A stretch of 64,000 bases of DNA, from the NCBI RefSeq assembly GCF_900156685.1, contig NZ_FTOJ01000002.1, positions 186,001 to 250,000 of the forward strand, in the 5' to 3' direction. The position numbers and the translations under genes are program-made. The notes beneath the pieces are model-generated. The model worked only from the letters and a program-made list of their open reading frames with translations, was not told the origin of the DNA and ran no database searches. Each line of letters opens with the position of its first letter. Position 1 is the stretch's first letter. This DNA comes from Chryseobacterium piscicola. GTDB taxonomy: Bacteria; Bacteroidota; Bacteroidia; Flavobacteriales; Weeksellaceae. Shown here piece after piece: positions 16,721 through 24,787 of this stretch.

Positions 16721-18802
16721 ATGAAAAAAATAAACATTGCCATTCTGGCGTTTTCAGGTCTCGTGTTTTTAAATTCTTGTAGCACAACTAAAAAGGTGGC
16801 CATTGCTGAAGAACCAGTTCCAACTATTGAATTTCCTGTAAAAGGAGAAATAAAAGAAGAAGGAATAAATCTCGCTTATATGGATAAATCTGTAAGACCT
16901 CAAGACGATTTTTTCAGTTACGTTAACGGGAATTGGATTAAAGAAACCCAGATTCCTTCAGATAAAGCGAGTTGGGGATCATTCAATGCTTTAAGAGAAA
17001 ATGTAGACGATGCTTCTCTTGATATTTTAAACGGAATTCTGAGCGAAACATATCCTGAAGGTTCAGAAGGGCATAAAATTCAGAATTTATATGCAAGCTT
17101 TATGGATCTTTCAAAAAGAAATAGTGAAGGTTTGGCGCCAATAAAATCTGATTTAGCAAAAATTGATGCCATTAAAAACGTTAATGATCTTCAAAAATAT
17201 CTTCTTGAGGCTACAAAATTAGGAGAGAACTCATTTTACGGCTGGAGAGTGGGTGCAGATTTGAAAGATTCTAATATGAATGCGGTTTATCTTGGTGGCC
17301 CAGATCTCGGTTTGGGAAGAGATTATTATCAAAAAGTAAACGAAGCCAATACCAAAACTTTAGCAGAATATCAAAATTATATTTCTAAACTTTTTGAGGT
17401 CTTAGGATATAAAAACGCAGATACGATGGCAAAAAGTGTAGTAGATTTTGAGAAACAAATGGCGAATCAACTTCTTACTCTAGAGCAAAACCGTGATGCA
17501 AATTTAAGATACAATCCAAAAAAAGTTTCAGAATTGGCTGCTTTGGTGAAAAATATAAATCTTCCGAAATATCTTAAAGATGCAGGCGTAAATACCGACC
17601 GTGTCATTATTGGTGAACTGAAATATTATCAGAATTTAGATCAATATATTTCGAAGAAAAATATACCGTTGTTGAAAGATTATCTGAAATACCATGTCAT
17701 TAACGGAAACGCTTCCAATCTCGATGAAAATCTTGAGCAAATCAGATTTGATTTTTATTCTAAATATTTGCAAGGACAAAAAGAGCCAAGACCTATGAAT
17801 AAAAGAGGTTTGGCTATGGTGAATTCTATTTTGGGTGAGGCGTTCGGTAAATTATATGTTGAAAGGCATTTCACTCCAGAATCTAAGCAGCAAATGGAAA
17901 CTTACATTGATTACATTCTTAAAGCTTTTGATAAGCATATTACAGAAATCGATTGGATGTCTCCTGAAACAAAAATAAAAGCCCACGAAAAACTTTCGAA
18001 ATTCAGCGTAAAAATTGCTTATCCAGATCAATGGAAAGATTATTCTAAATTGAAATTGGAAAAAGGAATCTCTCTATATTCAAATCTTCAAAATGTTTCA
18101 GCATGGCAATATGTGAAGAATCTTGAAAAGGTAGGTAAACCAGTAGATAAAACAGAGTGGGGAATGACGCCGCAAACTGTAAATGCGTATTACAGCGGAT
18201 CTAATAATGAAATTGTTTTTCCTGCCGCAATTTTGCAGCCTCCTTTTTATAATCCAAAAGCGGATGCGGCCGTTAATTTTGGTGGAATTGGTGCTGTAAT
18301 CGGTCACGAAATTTCTCATGGTTTCGATGACAGCGGTTCGAGATTTGATGGAGACGGGAATTTGAATAATTGGTGGACAGCCGAAGACCGTAAAAACTTT
18401 GATGCAAAAGTGGCTCAGCTGGCAGCGCAATACAATGCTTACGAACCTGTAAAAGGAAGTTTCGTTAACGGGAAATTCACAAGTGGTGAAAATATTGGCG
18501 ACCTTGGAGGTGTTTCTGTGGCGTATGAAGCATTACAAATGTATCTAAAAGATAAAGGAAATCCTGGTTTAATTAGCGGCTTCAATCAGGATCAACGTTT
18601 TTTTATGAGTTGGGCAACGGTTTGGCGTACAAAATCCACGGAGCAATATATGATTAATCAGGTAAAGACAGACCCGCATTCACCAGGTGTTTTCAGGGCA
18701 TTCGGTCCTTTGGTTAATCAAGATTCATTTATAAAAGCTTTTGATATAAAATCAGGTGATAAAATGTATAAAGCGCCTTCTGAAAGAATTATGATTTGGT
18801 AA
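16721..18802 (+). CDS. M13 family zinc metallopeptidase, lipoprotein
   Basis: 693 residues, usual length for neprilysin/PepO. Lipoprotein signal with lipobox VFLNSC, N-terminal M13 domain (VRPQDDFFSYVNGNW), zinc site GHEISHGF with H529, E530 and H533, third ligand E590 in GENIGDLGG (ExxxD), substrate-binding NAYY, and the invariant C-terminal W (ERIMIW). Catalytically complete. Likely anchored to the outer membrane, cleaving short peptides. Paralogue of the M13 gene at the left edge. Start at the ATG that gives the lipoprotein signal. Ends at the perfect palindrome at 18810. Confidence 0.96.
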   Translation: MKKINIAILAFSGLVFLNSCSTTKKVAIAEEPVPTIEFPVKGEIKEEGINLAYMDKSVRPQDDFFSYVNGNWIKETQIPSDKASWGSFNALRENVDDASLDILNGILSETYPEGSEGHKIQNLYASFMDLSKRNSEGLAPIKSDLAKIDAIKNVNDLQKYLLEATKLGENSFYGWRVGADLKDSNMNAVYLGGPDLGLGRDYYQKVNEANTKTLAEYQNYISKLFEVLGYKNADTMAKSVVDFEKQMANQLLTLEQNRDANLRYNPKKVSELAALVKNINLPKYLKDAGVNTDRVIIGELKYYQNLDQYISKKNIPLLKDYLKYHVINGNASNLDENLEQIRFDFYSKYLQGQKEPRPMNKRGLAMVNSILGEAFGKLYVERHFTPESKQQMETYIDYILKAFDKHITEIDWMSPETKIKAHEKLSKFSVKIAYPDQWKDYSKLKLEKGISLYSNLQNVSAWQYVKNLEKVGKPVDKTEWGMTPQTVNAYYSGSNNEIVFPAAILQPPFYNPKADAAVNFGGIGAVIGHEISHGFDDSGSRFDGDGNLNNWWTAEDRKNFDAKVAQLAAQYNAYEPVKGSFVNGKFTSGENIGDLGGVSVAYEALQMYLKDKGNPGLISGFNQDQRFFMSWATVWRTKSTEQYMINQVKTDPHSPGVFRAFGPLVNQDSFIKAFDIKSGDKMYKAPSERIMIW

Positions 18803-18809
18803 CATAAAT

Positions 18810-18845
18810 GAAGACCTGCAAATTTGCAGGTCTTCATTTTTTTTA
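18810..18845. terminator. bidirectional terminator
   Basis: Perfect 26-bp palindrome 18810-18835 (GAAGACCTGCAAA and its complement) followed by eight T on the plus strand; placed between the convergent M13 and gldA genes. Confidence 0.85.
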
Positions 18846-19568
18846 ATTATTGTTAGAAATTTCAACGATTTCTTCAGTAGTGTAAGCGGTAAAAGCTTCT
18901 TCTAAACTATTAAATTTTCCTTTAAAATCTTCGATAGCGCAATCTTGCAAAATATTCCCTTTATGAATTAAAATCACTCTGCTGCACAAAGCTTCAACTT
19001 CCTGCATGATATGAGTAGACAGTATTATCGTTTTTTTGTTGCCAATTTCTTTAATGACATTACGTATTTCAAGAATCTGATTAGGATCTAGGCCGTTCGT
19101 TGGTTCATCTAAGATAAGAAGCTCGGGCTGATGAATGATGGCTTGTGCAAGACCAACTCTCTGTTTGTAGCCTTTAGAAAGCTGACTTATTTTTTTAGAT
19201 TTCTCTTGCGAAAGACCTACTGTTTCAATAACTTCATTCACTCTCGAAGTCTGGATTTTGTGAATATTGGCAACGAACTGCAAATATTCTTTCACATACA
19301 TTTCCAAATAAAGGGGATTGTTTTCTGGCAAAAAACCAATTTTCTTTTTGGTTTCAATTTCGCTCTCAGTGATGTTTGTTCCGTCTAAAAATATTTCGCC
19401 TTGTTCAATTTTTAAAGCACCAACAATAGATTTCATTAACGTTGATTTCCCGGCTCCGTTAGGACCCAGAAGACCAATGATTTCATTTTTTTCTGAAGAA
19501 ATAGTAATGTTGTTTAGGGCAATTTGAGAACCGAAAGTCTTGGTTAAATTATTTATAATTAATGACAT
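18843..19568 (-). CDS. gldA: GldA-like ABC transporter ATPase
   Basis: 241 residues: Walker A GLLGPNGAGKST, Q loop GFLPENNPLY, signature QLSKGYKQR, Walker B LLILDEPTNGLDPNQ, switch histidine STH. The signature form and the block after it agree with GldA, the ATPase of the GldAFG exporter linked to gliding motility in flavobacteria. The permease genes gldF and gldG are not in the window, as is usual since gldA often stands alone. A related general ABC-2 type ATPase cannot be excluded. Minus-strand -7 element at 19594-19587 (TATTTTTG). Confidence 0.8.
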   Translation of the reverse strand: MSLIINNLTKTFGSQIALNNITISSEKNEIIGLLGPNGAGKSTLMKSIVGALKIEQGEIFLDGTNITESEIETKKKIGFLPENNPLYLEMYVKEYLQFVANIHKIQTSRVNEVIETVGLSQEKSKKISQLSKGYKQRVGLAQAIIHQPELLILDEPTNGLDPNQILEIRNVIKEIGNKKTIILSTHIMQEVEALCSRVILIHKGNILQDCAIEDFKGKFNSLEEAFTAYTTEEIVEISNNN

Positions 19569-19601
19569 GCTATATTTGATATTTTACAAAAATAAAACAA
19601 A

Positions 19602-19626
19602 AAACTCATCCGTAAAGAATGAGTTT
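19602..19626 (-). terminator. terminator of the 19649-20230 gene
   Basis: AAACTCAT (19602-19609) pairs with ATGAGTTT (19619-19626), followed on the minus strand by a T-rich run. Confidence 0.75.
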
Positions 19627-19648
19627 AAATATTGTTAAAAGTCAGCTG

Positions 19649-20230
19649 TTATTTTCTTCTATTTGTAGATTTTTTCACGGGCTGAGTACTCTCTGGAGTT
19701 ACTGTGTTGTAAGTTTGCTGAACCGGAGTCGCTGTTTGTAGGTTTACAGAAGTTTGTTGTTTTGCGGGTTTGTTGTAAAGAGCCGATTTTGGGGTACCAA
19801 CGCCAAAAATCTTATCCAATTGTTTTTTGTTTAAAAATTGCGATTTACCAACATATTTTTTGTTTTTGTTGATGTACTGGATGAATTGCATTGTTGGCTG
19901 ACCATAATTCTTCTCAAAATGAAGTTCAATGATGTCATTTGGTAATTCTAGGCTAATGTTTCCGGAAGGTTCATCAATAAATCCATCGGAAATCATTTTA
20001 TAAAGATTTGTAACATCGCCGTTCATATCAATAAAAGAAAATGATCTGAAGGTATTCAGATTAGCGTTATTAACGTCCTGATAATTAAAAGTATATTTGT
20101 TATCTTTTTTATATAATCCTACAGAATTATCTTTCCCGATTTCTACCAAAGTTTCATTTTTCAGAACCTTGATTTGCGAAAATGCAGTAAAACCAATTAC
20201 TGATGCAAATAGTAAAAATATTTTTTTCAT
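19649..20230 (-). CDS. exported hypothetical protein with disordered basic tail
   Basis: 193 residues: signal peptide (MKKIFLLFASVIGFTAFSQ), a compact domain about 20-150, and a low-complexity C-terminal tail rich in T, Q and P ending KKSTNRRK. No family recognised. Monocistronic with its own terminator. The basic, disordered tail could bind peptidoglycan or nucleic acid or simply be a linker. Confidence 0.7.
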   Translation of the reverse strand: MKKIFLLFASVIGFTAFSQIKVLKNETLVEIGKDNSVGLYKKDNKYTFNYQDVNNANLNTFRSFSFIDMNGDVTNLYKMISDGFIDEPSGNISLELPNDIIELHFEKNYGQPTMQFIQYINKNKKYVGKSQFLNKKQLDKIFGVGTPKSALYNKPAKQQTSVNLQTATPVQQTYNTVTPESTQPVKKSTNRRK

Positions 20231-20674
20231 GCTGTTTTCTTTTAATATTTTGGTATGGAAACGCTAAATTAACGATTATCCAAAAACTGACAATTTTTTA
20301 TGCGGCAAAAGTAATATTTTTTTTTCAACCATTTTTTATGCGTTACATGATATTTATTGATGTATTGAATTACAAATGTTGATTAAGCTTCTGTTTTTAT
20401 CTAGTTTTTAGATATTTATAGACATAATCGAATATGATTGAAGATGTGTTAAATTTAATTCAACTCTGAAATGAGATTATATAATTTCATAAGGCCAGTA
20501 ATTGTTTTTCTTGAAATATAAAAATTTCAAACAATTCAAGTTAAATTTTCAGGTTACTCTATATATAGACTAATATCTGTTTTTGAAAAAATAGTGTGAG
20601 TGGTGTGCTACCCCGATAAGGAAGTATTGTTTAGCAATTTGTTGTTTTACCAGATATGCTTTCTAAGCGCATTT
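20231..20674. other. A/T-rich spacer without a gene
   Basis: 444 bp between the 19649 gene and the cupin remnant. I see no open frame with family resemblance. A CAAAAGTA at 20306-20313 reads TACTTTTG on the minus strand and may be the -7 element of the 20230 gene. Confidence 0.5.
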
Positions 20675-20967
20675 ATCAGAAAAAATAAAAACAATGAGTT
20701 CTTTGCCGGAAATGTCACATTTGAGCCTGAAGCAAGAACCAATTGGCACAGATTCAGAAAGGTCAGGTTTTAATGGTACCGGAAGGAGAAGGGGTTTATC
20801 TGGAAGAAGGAAAGTCTGTAAATTCTCTTGAAAAATCAATGTCATCAGTATTCTCGAAGATATCAGACATTGATACAGCTAAACGTAAAATTTTTCACAT
20901 TACGATCACGAATTTTAAAGAAGATCAACAAGTGACTTGGTTAGAATTTATTTCTGATAAAAATGAT
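20675..20967 (+). pseudogene. remnant of a cupin-domain protein
   Basis: Two reading frames together spell the metal-binding block of cupin proteins of the carboxymuconolactone decarboxylase-associated type. Frame 1 (20675-20773) gives FFAGNVTFEPEARTNWH then stops at TAA; the next frame from about 20746 continues QKGQVLMVPEGEGVYLEEGK. The normal sequence would join NWHxHPGGQ directly, so a frameshift and a small loss lie at about 20750. No start codon or N-terminal domain precedes it, and the downstream part (to the terminator at 20968) is unrecognised. Not functional. It sits beyond the 3' end of the convergent HIUase operon. Confidence 0.7.
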
Positions 20968-21010
20968 AAAAAAGCAAACGTTGATTATAATTCAACATTT
21001 GCTTTTTTTA
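20968..21010 (+). terminator. terminator behind the cupin remnant
   Basis: AAAAAAGCAAACGTTGA (20968-20984) pairs with 20992-21008 with one mismatch, ending in a T run. An intact terminator behind a dead gene. Confidence 0.75.
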
Positions 21011-21057
21011 ATGATTATTGCGTAAAAAAAATTGCGCGCTTAATTCATCAAGCCCAA

Positions 21058-21465
21058 TCAGCTACCTCTGTACGTAGAATAGCCATAAGCAGACAATGTT
21101 ATCGGAACGTGGTAATGATTTTTGTCTTTGATTTCGAATACCACTTCAATATAAGGGTAAAAACTTTCTGTATTGTTTTTTTTGAAATAATCGCTGGTGT
21201 AGTAGGTTAATTTGAAAATGCCGAGATTGTCTTTTTCTGAGGGTAGAAAATCAGAAATCCTGCCATTTGTATCGGTGTTTTTCTCGTCTACAAAAGCCCA
21301 TGTTTTTGATTGTTTGTTATACTTTTCTAATTTTATTTTGACGTCTGCACCAGGTAAACCCTTAGACACATCCAAGATATGACTAGACAGCTGAAAATTA
21401 TTGGTCTGAGCAAAAGTCCCTATCGGTAAAAGTCCGAAAAGCATCGTGATGAGTAGTGATTTCAT
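21058..21465 (-). CDS. exported 5-hydroxyisourate hydrolase (transthyretin-like)
   Basis: 135 residues: signal peptide (MKSLLITMLFGLLPIGTFAQ) then a transthyretin-like domain with all HIUase hallmarks: LSSHILDVSKG, TNGRI, HYHVP and the C-terminal YSTYRGS. HIUase opens 5-hydroxyisourate, the unstable product of urate oxidation. The signal peptide puts it in the periplasm, unlike the cytosolic UraH. No other urate gene is nearby, so the substrate could be exogenous or different. Last gene of a three-gene minus-strand unit with the GlcG-like protein (21 bp upstream) and a Crp/Fnr regulator. Confidence 0.92.
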   Translation of the reverse strand: MKSLLITMLFGLLPIGTFAQTNNFQLSSHILDVSKGLPGADVKIKLEKYNKQSKTWAFVDEKNTDTNGRISDFLPSEKDNLGIFKLTYYTSDYFKKNNTESFYPYIEVVFEIKDKNHYHVPITLSAYGYSTYRGS

Positions 21466-21486
21466 TTTATTATTTTTAAATTTAAA

Positions 21487-22014
21487 CTATTTAGTTGTAG
21501 TAATCCCAATTTCCGGGATGGATGCGGACTGTGCGATCCAATCATCATTTTCCGGGCTGCCACCACCTGATACGCCTACACTGCCAATGATTTCACCCTT
21601 GTACCAAATGGGCATTCCTCCGCTTAATAGAAGTAGTTCCGGTAGAGAATTCAGATTTTTTGTGTCAGGATTTTTTTCTGCATTTCTTAATAACAAAAGG
21701 GTGGGTGTTTTCGTTGATAACGCGGTATAGGCTTTTCTTCTTGATGCTTCAGTATTGTGAGGTCCCACGCCGTTGCCTCGGAGCAATAGGATAGTTGTTC
21801 CGGAAGCATCCAATAGCGCAATAGAAACGTTTTTGTTCTTTGTAGCTGCAGTTTTTGAGATGCGGCTTGCCAATTCTAATGCTGCTTCTGTACTTAAGTT
21901 ATTAACAGACTTTACGTATTGATTAGTAGGGTAGAGTGGTATCGTTTTTTCAGTATTGTTTTGTGCGAAGCATAAGTATGAACTCAGTAGTACAAACAAA
22001 AATTGTATTTTCAT
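21487..22014 (-). CDS. exported GlcG/HbpS family (heme-binding-like) protein
   Basis: 175 residues with a signal peptide (MKIQFLFVLLSSYLCFAQ) and a GlcG/HbpS (DUF336) domain: VSIALLDASGTTILLLRG, NTEASRRKAYTA and the glycine-rich ending GEIIGSVGVSGGGSPENDDW. Members bind heme (HbpS) or are of unknown role (GlcG). It is sandwiched between the Crp/Fnr gene and the HIUase gene, so probably part of one exported oxidative or purine-related function. Confidence 0.9.
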   Translation of the reverse strand: MKIQFLFVLLSSYLCFAQNNTEKTIPLYPTNQYVKSVNNLSTEAALELASRISKTAATKNKNVSIALLDASGTTILLLRGNGVGPHNTEASRRKAYTALSTKTPTLLLLRNAEKNPDTKNLNSLPELLLLSGGMPIWYKGEIIGSVGVSGGGSPENDDWIAQSASIPEIGITTTK

Positions 22015-22079
22015 AACCTTTCTTTTGATGCAAAGTTAAAGACTAGAAAAATCAAAAACGTTGTCCTATGTCAACGTTT

Positions 22080-22649
22080 TCAGAGTTTTGATTTTATTCT
22101 GCTTAAGGTAGAAGGAGAAATTCCGAGATATGAAGCGACCATCTTGTTGGATACCCTAAGTAAAAGTTGAGGCTGGTATTCAATGAGCCATTTTACTTTA
22201 TCTAATGCATCAAACCCCTGAAAACCATAAATCCTTTTTTGTGCGATGATGAATCCAAGCTCCAGAATTTCAGTGTAAATTTTTGCAAACTCAGGTACCG
22301 TTTTCACCAAATAATAAAAGTCTCGCCTCGTAATGCAAAGCAATTCTGATTTCTCTATTGTCTGTAGGTACTCTTGGGCAGGTTTTTGGTCAATAAAACT
22401 AGGTAAAGCTGTGGCGAAATTCCCTTCAAAAGCGAAATACCTTGAGCTGTCTGCACCATCTTTTGTCGTTGTGAATAAACGGATACAGCCTTTATTGATA
22501 AAGTAGTAATATTTGCACACCTGATCATATTGTAGCAATATTTCGTTTCGATTTGTTGTTACAGGAATGAAGAAAGACGTTATTTTCTCCAGTTTTTCGG
22601 GAGAAATATCACTTTTGCTCAGGATAAATTTTTCAAGAAGTGAATACAT
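22080..22649 (-). CDS. Crp/Fnr family transcriptional regulator
   Basis: 189 residues: cyclic-nucleotide-binding-like barrel about 20-110 (FINKGCIRLFTT, then FATALPSFI) and a short winged-helix end with recognition helix in KMVASYLGISPSTLSRIKSKL. There is no N-terminal cysteine cluster, so no Fnr-type iron-sulfur sensing, and the phosphate-binding arginine of true Crp is not evident. First gene of the unit with the GlcG-like and HIUase genes. A minus-strand -7 element, TAAATTTG, lies at 22691-22684; the Rhs fragment begins about 30 bp beyond, so upstream control sequence may have been lost. Confidence 0.92.
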   Translation of the reverse strand: MYSLLEKFILSKSDISPEKLEKITSFFIPVTTNRNEILLQYDQVCKYYYFINKGCIRLFTTTKDGADSSRYFAFEGNFATALPSFIDQKPAQEYLQTIEKSELLCITRRDFYYLVKTVPEFAKIYTEILELGFIIAQKRIYGFQGFDALDKVKWLIEYQPQLLLRVSNKMVASYLGISPSTLSRIKSKL

Positions 22650-22678
22650 TGGTGATCATACTTATGGTTTAAATCTAA

Positions 22679-24148
22679 TTGGTCAAATTTAAAGATATTA
22701 AATATAGAAAATGGACGCGTAAATACAACCATCTGAACCTGCCGAATTACAACAGATTTAATCAATCTGCCATAAGAACTGACCTGAATGGAAACAATAC
22801 CACCATTTACAAGAACTCGACTTATCTTTACAGAGCAGATGGTGTGAAATTAAAAAAGATCCACCAATATTTTACTGGAAGAAATAATGGTAATGATGTT
22901 TTTAAAACAATAGAATACCTCGATGGTTTTCAGTATGAAACAGAAAGCATCGGAGGAAGACCTGCACCACCCACACCTAAATTTGTCCCAACCGCAGAAG
23001 GCTATTACAATTTTGAAAATAATAAGTATATTTACAGTTACACAGATCATCTGGGAAATGTGAGATTGAGTTACTTTATTGGAGGTAACGGCGTAGAAGT
23101 TCTTGAAGAGAATAATTATTATCCGTTTGGATTGAAGCATGAGGGGTATAATGCTACGGCGGGGAATTCCAGTTATCAGTACAAGTTTGGAGGCAAAGAG
23201 TTGCAAGAGACTGGTTTTACTGACTTTGGAGCTCGCCAATATATGGCAGATATAGGTAGATGGGCTGTACACGATCCTTTAAGTTCAACAACTTTAGATC
23301 CCTATGGTTATGCTTACAACAATCCAATAAATATTATAGATCCAACAGGAATGTCTGGAACTGATTGGGTTCAAAGAGGAAGTCAGATTTTCTTTGATGA
23401 TTCTGTAAAATCTCAAGAAGATGCAGTTGGTAAATATGGAGGAAATGCACAACATCTTGGAGAAGGAAGTACCCTTACCACAAGAGTGGGAGGAGAAGTA
23501 TCTTCACAATATACTTTCCACAATAATGGAACCGTTTCCGATTCTTCAGGAAATACTTTGGACACAGGTTCAGATATAAGCACAGCAGGAGGAACAACTA
23601 TTATGGGGTCTACAAATAGTATCTTTTCAGAAGGAGTACATTCGTTTTTCGCTGGTAGTTCTAACTCTAATCCTTTAGAACAATACAGAGCCTATCGAGA
23701 TAACCCTAATTATAATTCTGGAGAATCTAAAATGGACAGAATTTTTAGGTTAATGAACAGTGGTCACATTGAGCAAATGAGGGATGTGTCAAGTGGATTT
23801 GCAGCAGGTGGATATGGAAGAGTTACTAATACAGCCCTTTATAGAGCCGTTTCACCAGCGGAATTAGGAGACATATCTGCAAGTGGTGGATTAAGAGTCT
23901 CTAGTGCAGGATACGAAACAGGTAAGCTTTTTACAAATAGTGCATCAAATGCTTCCCAATTTGGAAAATGGTTATATAATTGGGATCAAACACCAATGAC
24001 GATTATAAGAGTACAAGTTCCAAATTCTGTTATGAAATCTGCAACTAATTTTACAGCAGATGGGTTACCAGCAACCTCCATTCCTGCAAATCAGCTTAGA
24101 GCTGTAAAAAGTATAGAAGCTTTAAAATATAGTCCTGTTGCCAAATAA
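22679..24148 (+). CDS. orphan Rhs C-terminal fragment with polymorphic toxin domain
   Basis: Rhs homology begins abruptly at 22723 (YNHLNLPNYNRFN) with no signal, no repeats upstream and no plausible start (only a TTG at 22679), so this is a displaced 3' end of an rhs gene. It contains YTDHLGNVRLSY, the core ELQETGFTDFGARQYMADIGRW and the boundary motif DPLSS...NNPINIIDPTG at about 23339-23350. After it come about 265 variable residues; the last 105 or so (ALYRAVSPAELGDI, GKLFTNSASNASQFG, ADGLPATSIP) resemble a toxin family I recall from other polymorphic toxins with an ADP-ribosyltransferase-like layout, though the fold is not proven. The candidate immunity gene starts 8 bp after the stop. 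Confidence 0.75.
   Translation: MVKFKDIKYRKWTRKYNHLNLPNYNRFNQSAIRTDLNGNNTTIYKNSTYLYRADGVKLKKIHQYFTGRNNGNDVFKTIEYLDGFQYETESIGGRPAPPTPKFVPTAEGYYNFENNKYIYSYTDHLGNVRLSYFIGGNGVEVLEENNYYPFGLKHEGYNATAGNSSYQYKFGGKELQETGFTDFGARQYMADIGRWAVHDPLSSTTLDPYGYAYNNPINIIDPTGMSGTDWVQRGSQIFFDDSVKSQEDAVGKYGGNAQHLGEGSTLTTRVGGEVSSQYTFHNNGTVSDSSGNTLDTGSDISTAGGTTIMGSTNSIFSEGVHSFFAGSSNSNPLEQYRAYRDNPNYNSGESKMDRIFRLMNSGHIEQMRDVSSGFAAGGYGRVTNTALYRAVSPAELGDISASGGLRVSSAGYETGKLFTNSASNASQFGKWLYNWDQTPMTIIRVQVPNSVMKSATNFTADGLPATSIPANQLRAVKSIEALKYSPVAK
22723..23000 (+). repeat. 278-bp Rhs segment, copy A
   Basis: Matches 24848-25125 over 278 bp with no gaps and about 8 mismatches by eye (near 97 percent). Encodes the end of the Rhs repeat region (YNHLNLPNYN to KFVPTAE). 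Confidence 0.9.
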
Positions 24149-24156
24149 TTTATATT

Positions 24157-24441
24157 ATGAAAATTAGAGCGAAGTTATTTTTATATAAAGAAGGAAGAGG
24201 AAAGCCTTTTGAAAATGGTTATAGACCACTTTTTAATTTTGGTTCAACAAGTTTAGTTTCGGGAAGAATTACGCTTCCTTTAGAAAAGAAATTAGTTTAT
24301 CCTGGTGAAGAGATAAAAGCTGATATAGATTTTATATCTAAAGATTATTTTGGGAAAAAACTTAGAATAGGAGAAAAGATTTTATTTTCTGAATCTAAAG
24401 TACCATTGGGAGAAATAGAGATTATAGAAATTTATAAATAA
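24157..24441 (+). CDS. candidate immunity protein resembling EF-Tu domain III
   Basis: 94 residues, cytosolic, 8 bp after the toxin-like gene, the standard place of an immunity gene. It aligns along its full length with domain III of elongation factor Tu as I remember it: GYRPLFNF against GYRPQFYF, then SGRITLP against TGTIELP, YPGEEIKADIDFI against MPGDNIKMVVTLI, and a final strand PLGEIEIIEI against TVGAGVVAKV. The GTPase domain and domain II are absent. Known EF-Tu proteins are about 395 residues, so this is a stand-alone barrel. Whether it mimics EF-Tu to capture the toxin or only shares the fold is open. Ends at the palindrome at 24444. Confidence 0.8.
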   Translation: MKIRAKLFLYKEGRGKPFENGYRPLFNFGSTSLVSGRITLPLEKKLVYPGEEIKADIDFISKDYFGKKLRIGEKILFSESKVPLGEIEIIEIYK

Positions 24442-24443
24442 AC

Positions 24444-24472
24444 AAAGCCAACTCAATTGAGTTGGCTTTTCT
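24444..24472 (+). terminator. terminator after the immunity-like gene
   Basis: Perfect 26-bp palindrome (AAAGCCAACTCAA and its complement) at 24444-24469 with trailing T. Confidence 0.8.
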
Positions 24473-24558
24473 ATTACATAATGCTTTGCAATTTAGTTTG
24501 CTTTAGGAAAGCACCCGCTGCGCAAAGTCTCCCGACTTTGAGCAAGCTAAATAAACAC

Positions 24559-24588
24559 AAAACCCACCGCAATTGCGGTGGGTTTTTT
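24559..24588. terminator. second strong terminator hairpin
   Basis: AAAACCCACCGC (24559-24570) pairs perfectly with GCGGTGGGTTTT (24575-24586), loop AATT. It is far GC-richer than its surroundings and may end the minus-strand XRE remnant or insulate the plus-strand cassette. Confidence 0.8.
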
Positions 24589-24589
24589 A

Positions 24590-24787
24590 TTATAAAGCTG
24601 CTGCGTTTTTAGCAAAAAAATCTTTAAATTTTTTGGTGGTAAGCATTTTTTCCACAAGTCGGAAAATAGTTTGCTTGTCTTCATCTTCGAGCTGTTGTAT
24701 TAATCGAATCAGCTCGAGTTCGGTTTTATCTTCTAGGATAACTTCTTTAGGAATAGAACCGTCTCCAGATACATCAGGAACGCCCAT
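24590..24787 (-). pseudogene. C-terminal remnant of an XRE-type regulator
   Basis: 65 codons (GVPDVSGDGSIPKEV, ELELIRLIQQLEDEDKQTIF, KKFKDFFAKN) look like the helical tail that follows the helix-turn-helix domain in many small flavobacterial XRE regulators. No helix-turn-helix part precedes it; instead the sequence switches at 24788 to Rhs coding on the other strand. Beheaded by recombination; not functional. Family assignment is by general pattern. Confidence 0.55.

Noticed and set aside
20743..21210. 155-codon frame as one gene
   Set aside because: Only its first third has recognisable (cupin) sequence, continued from another frame; it then runs through a terminator and the antisense of the HIUase gene.
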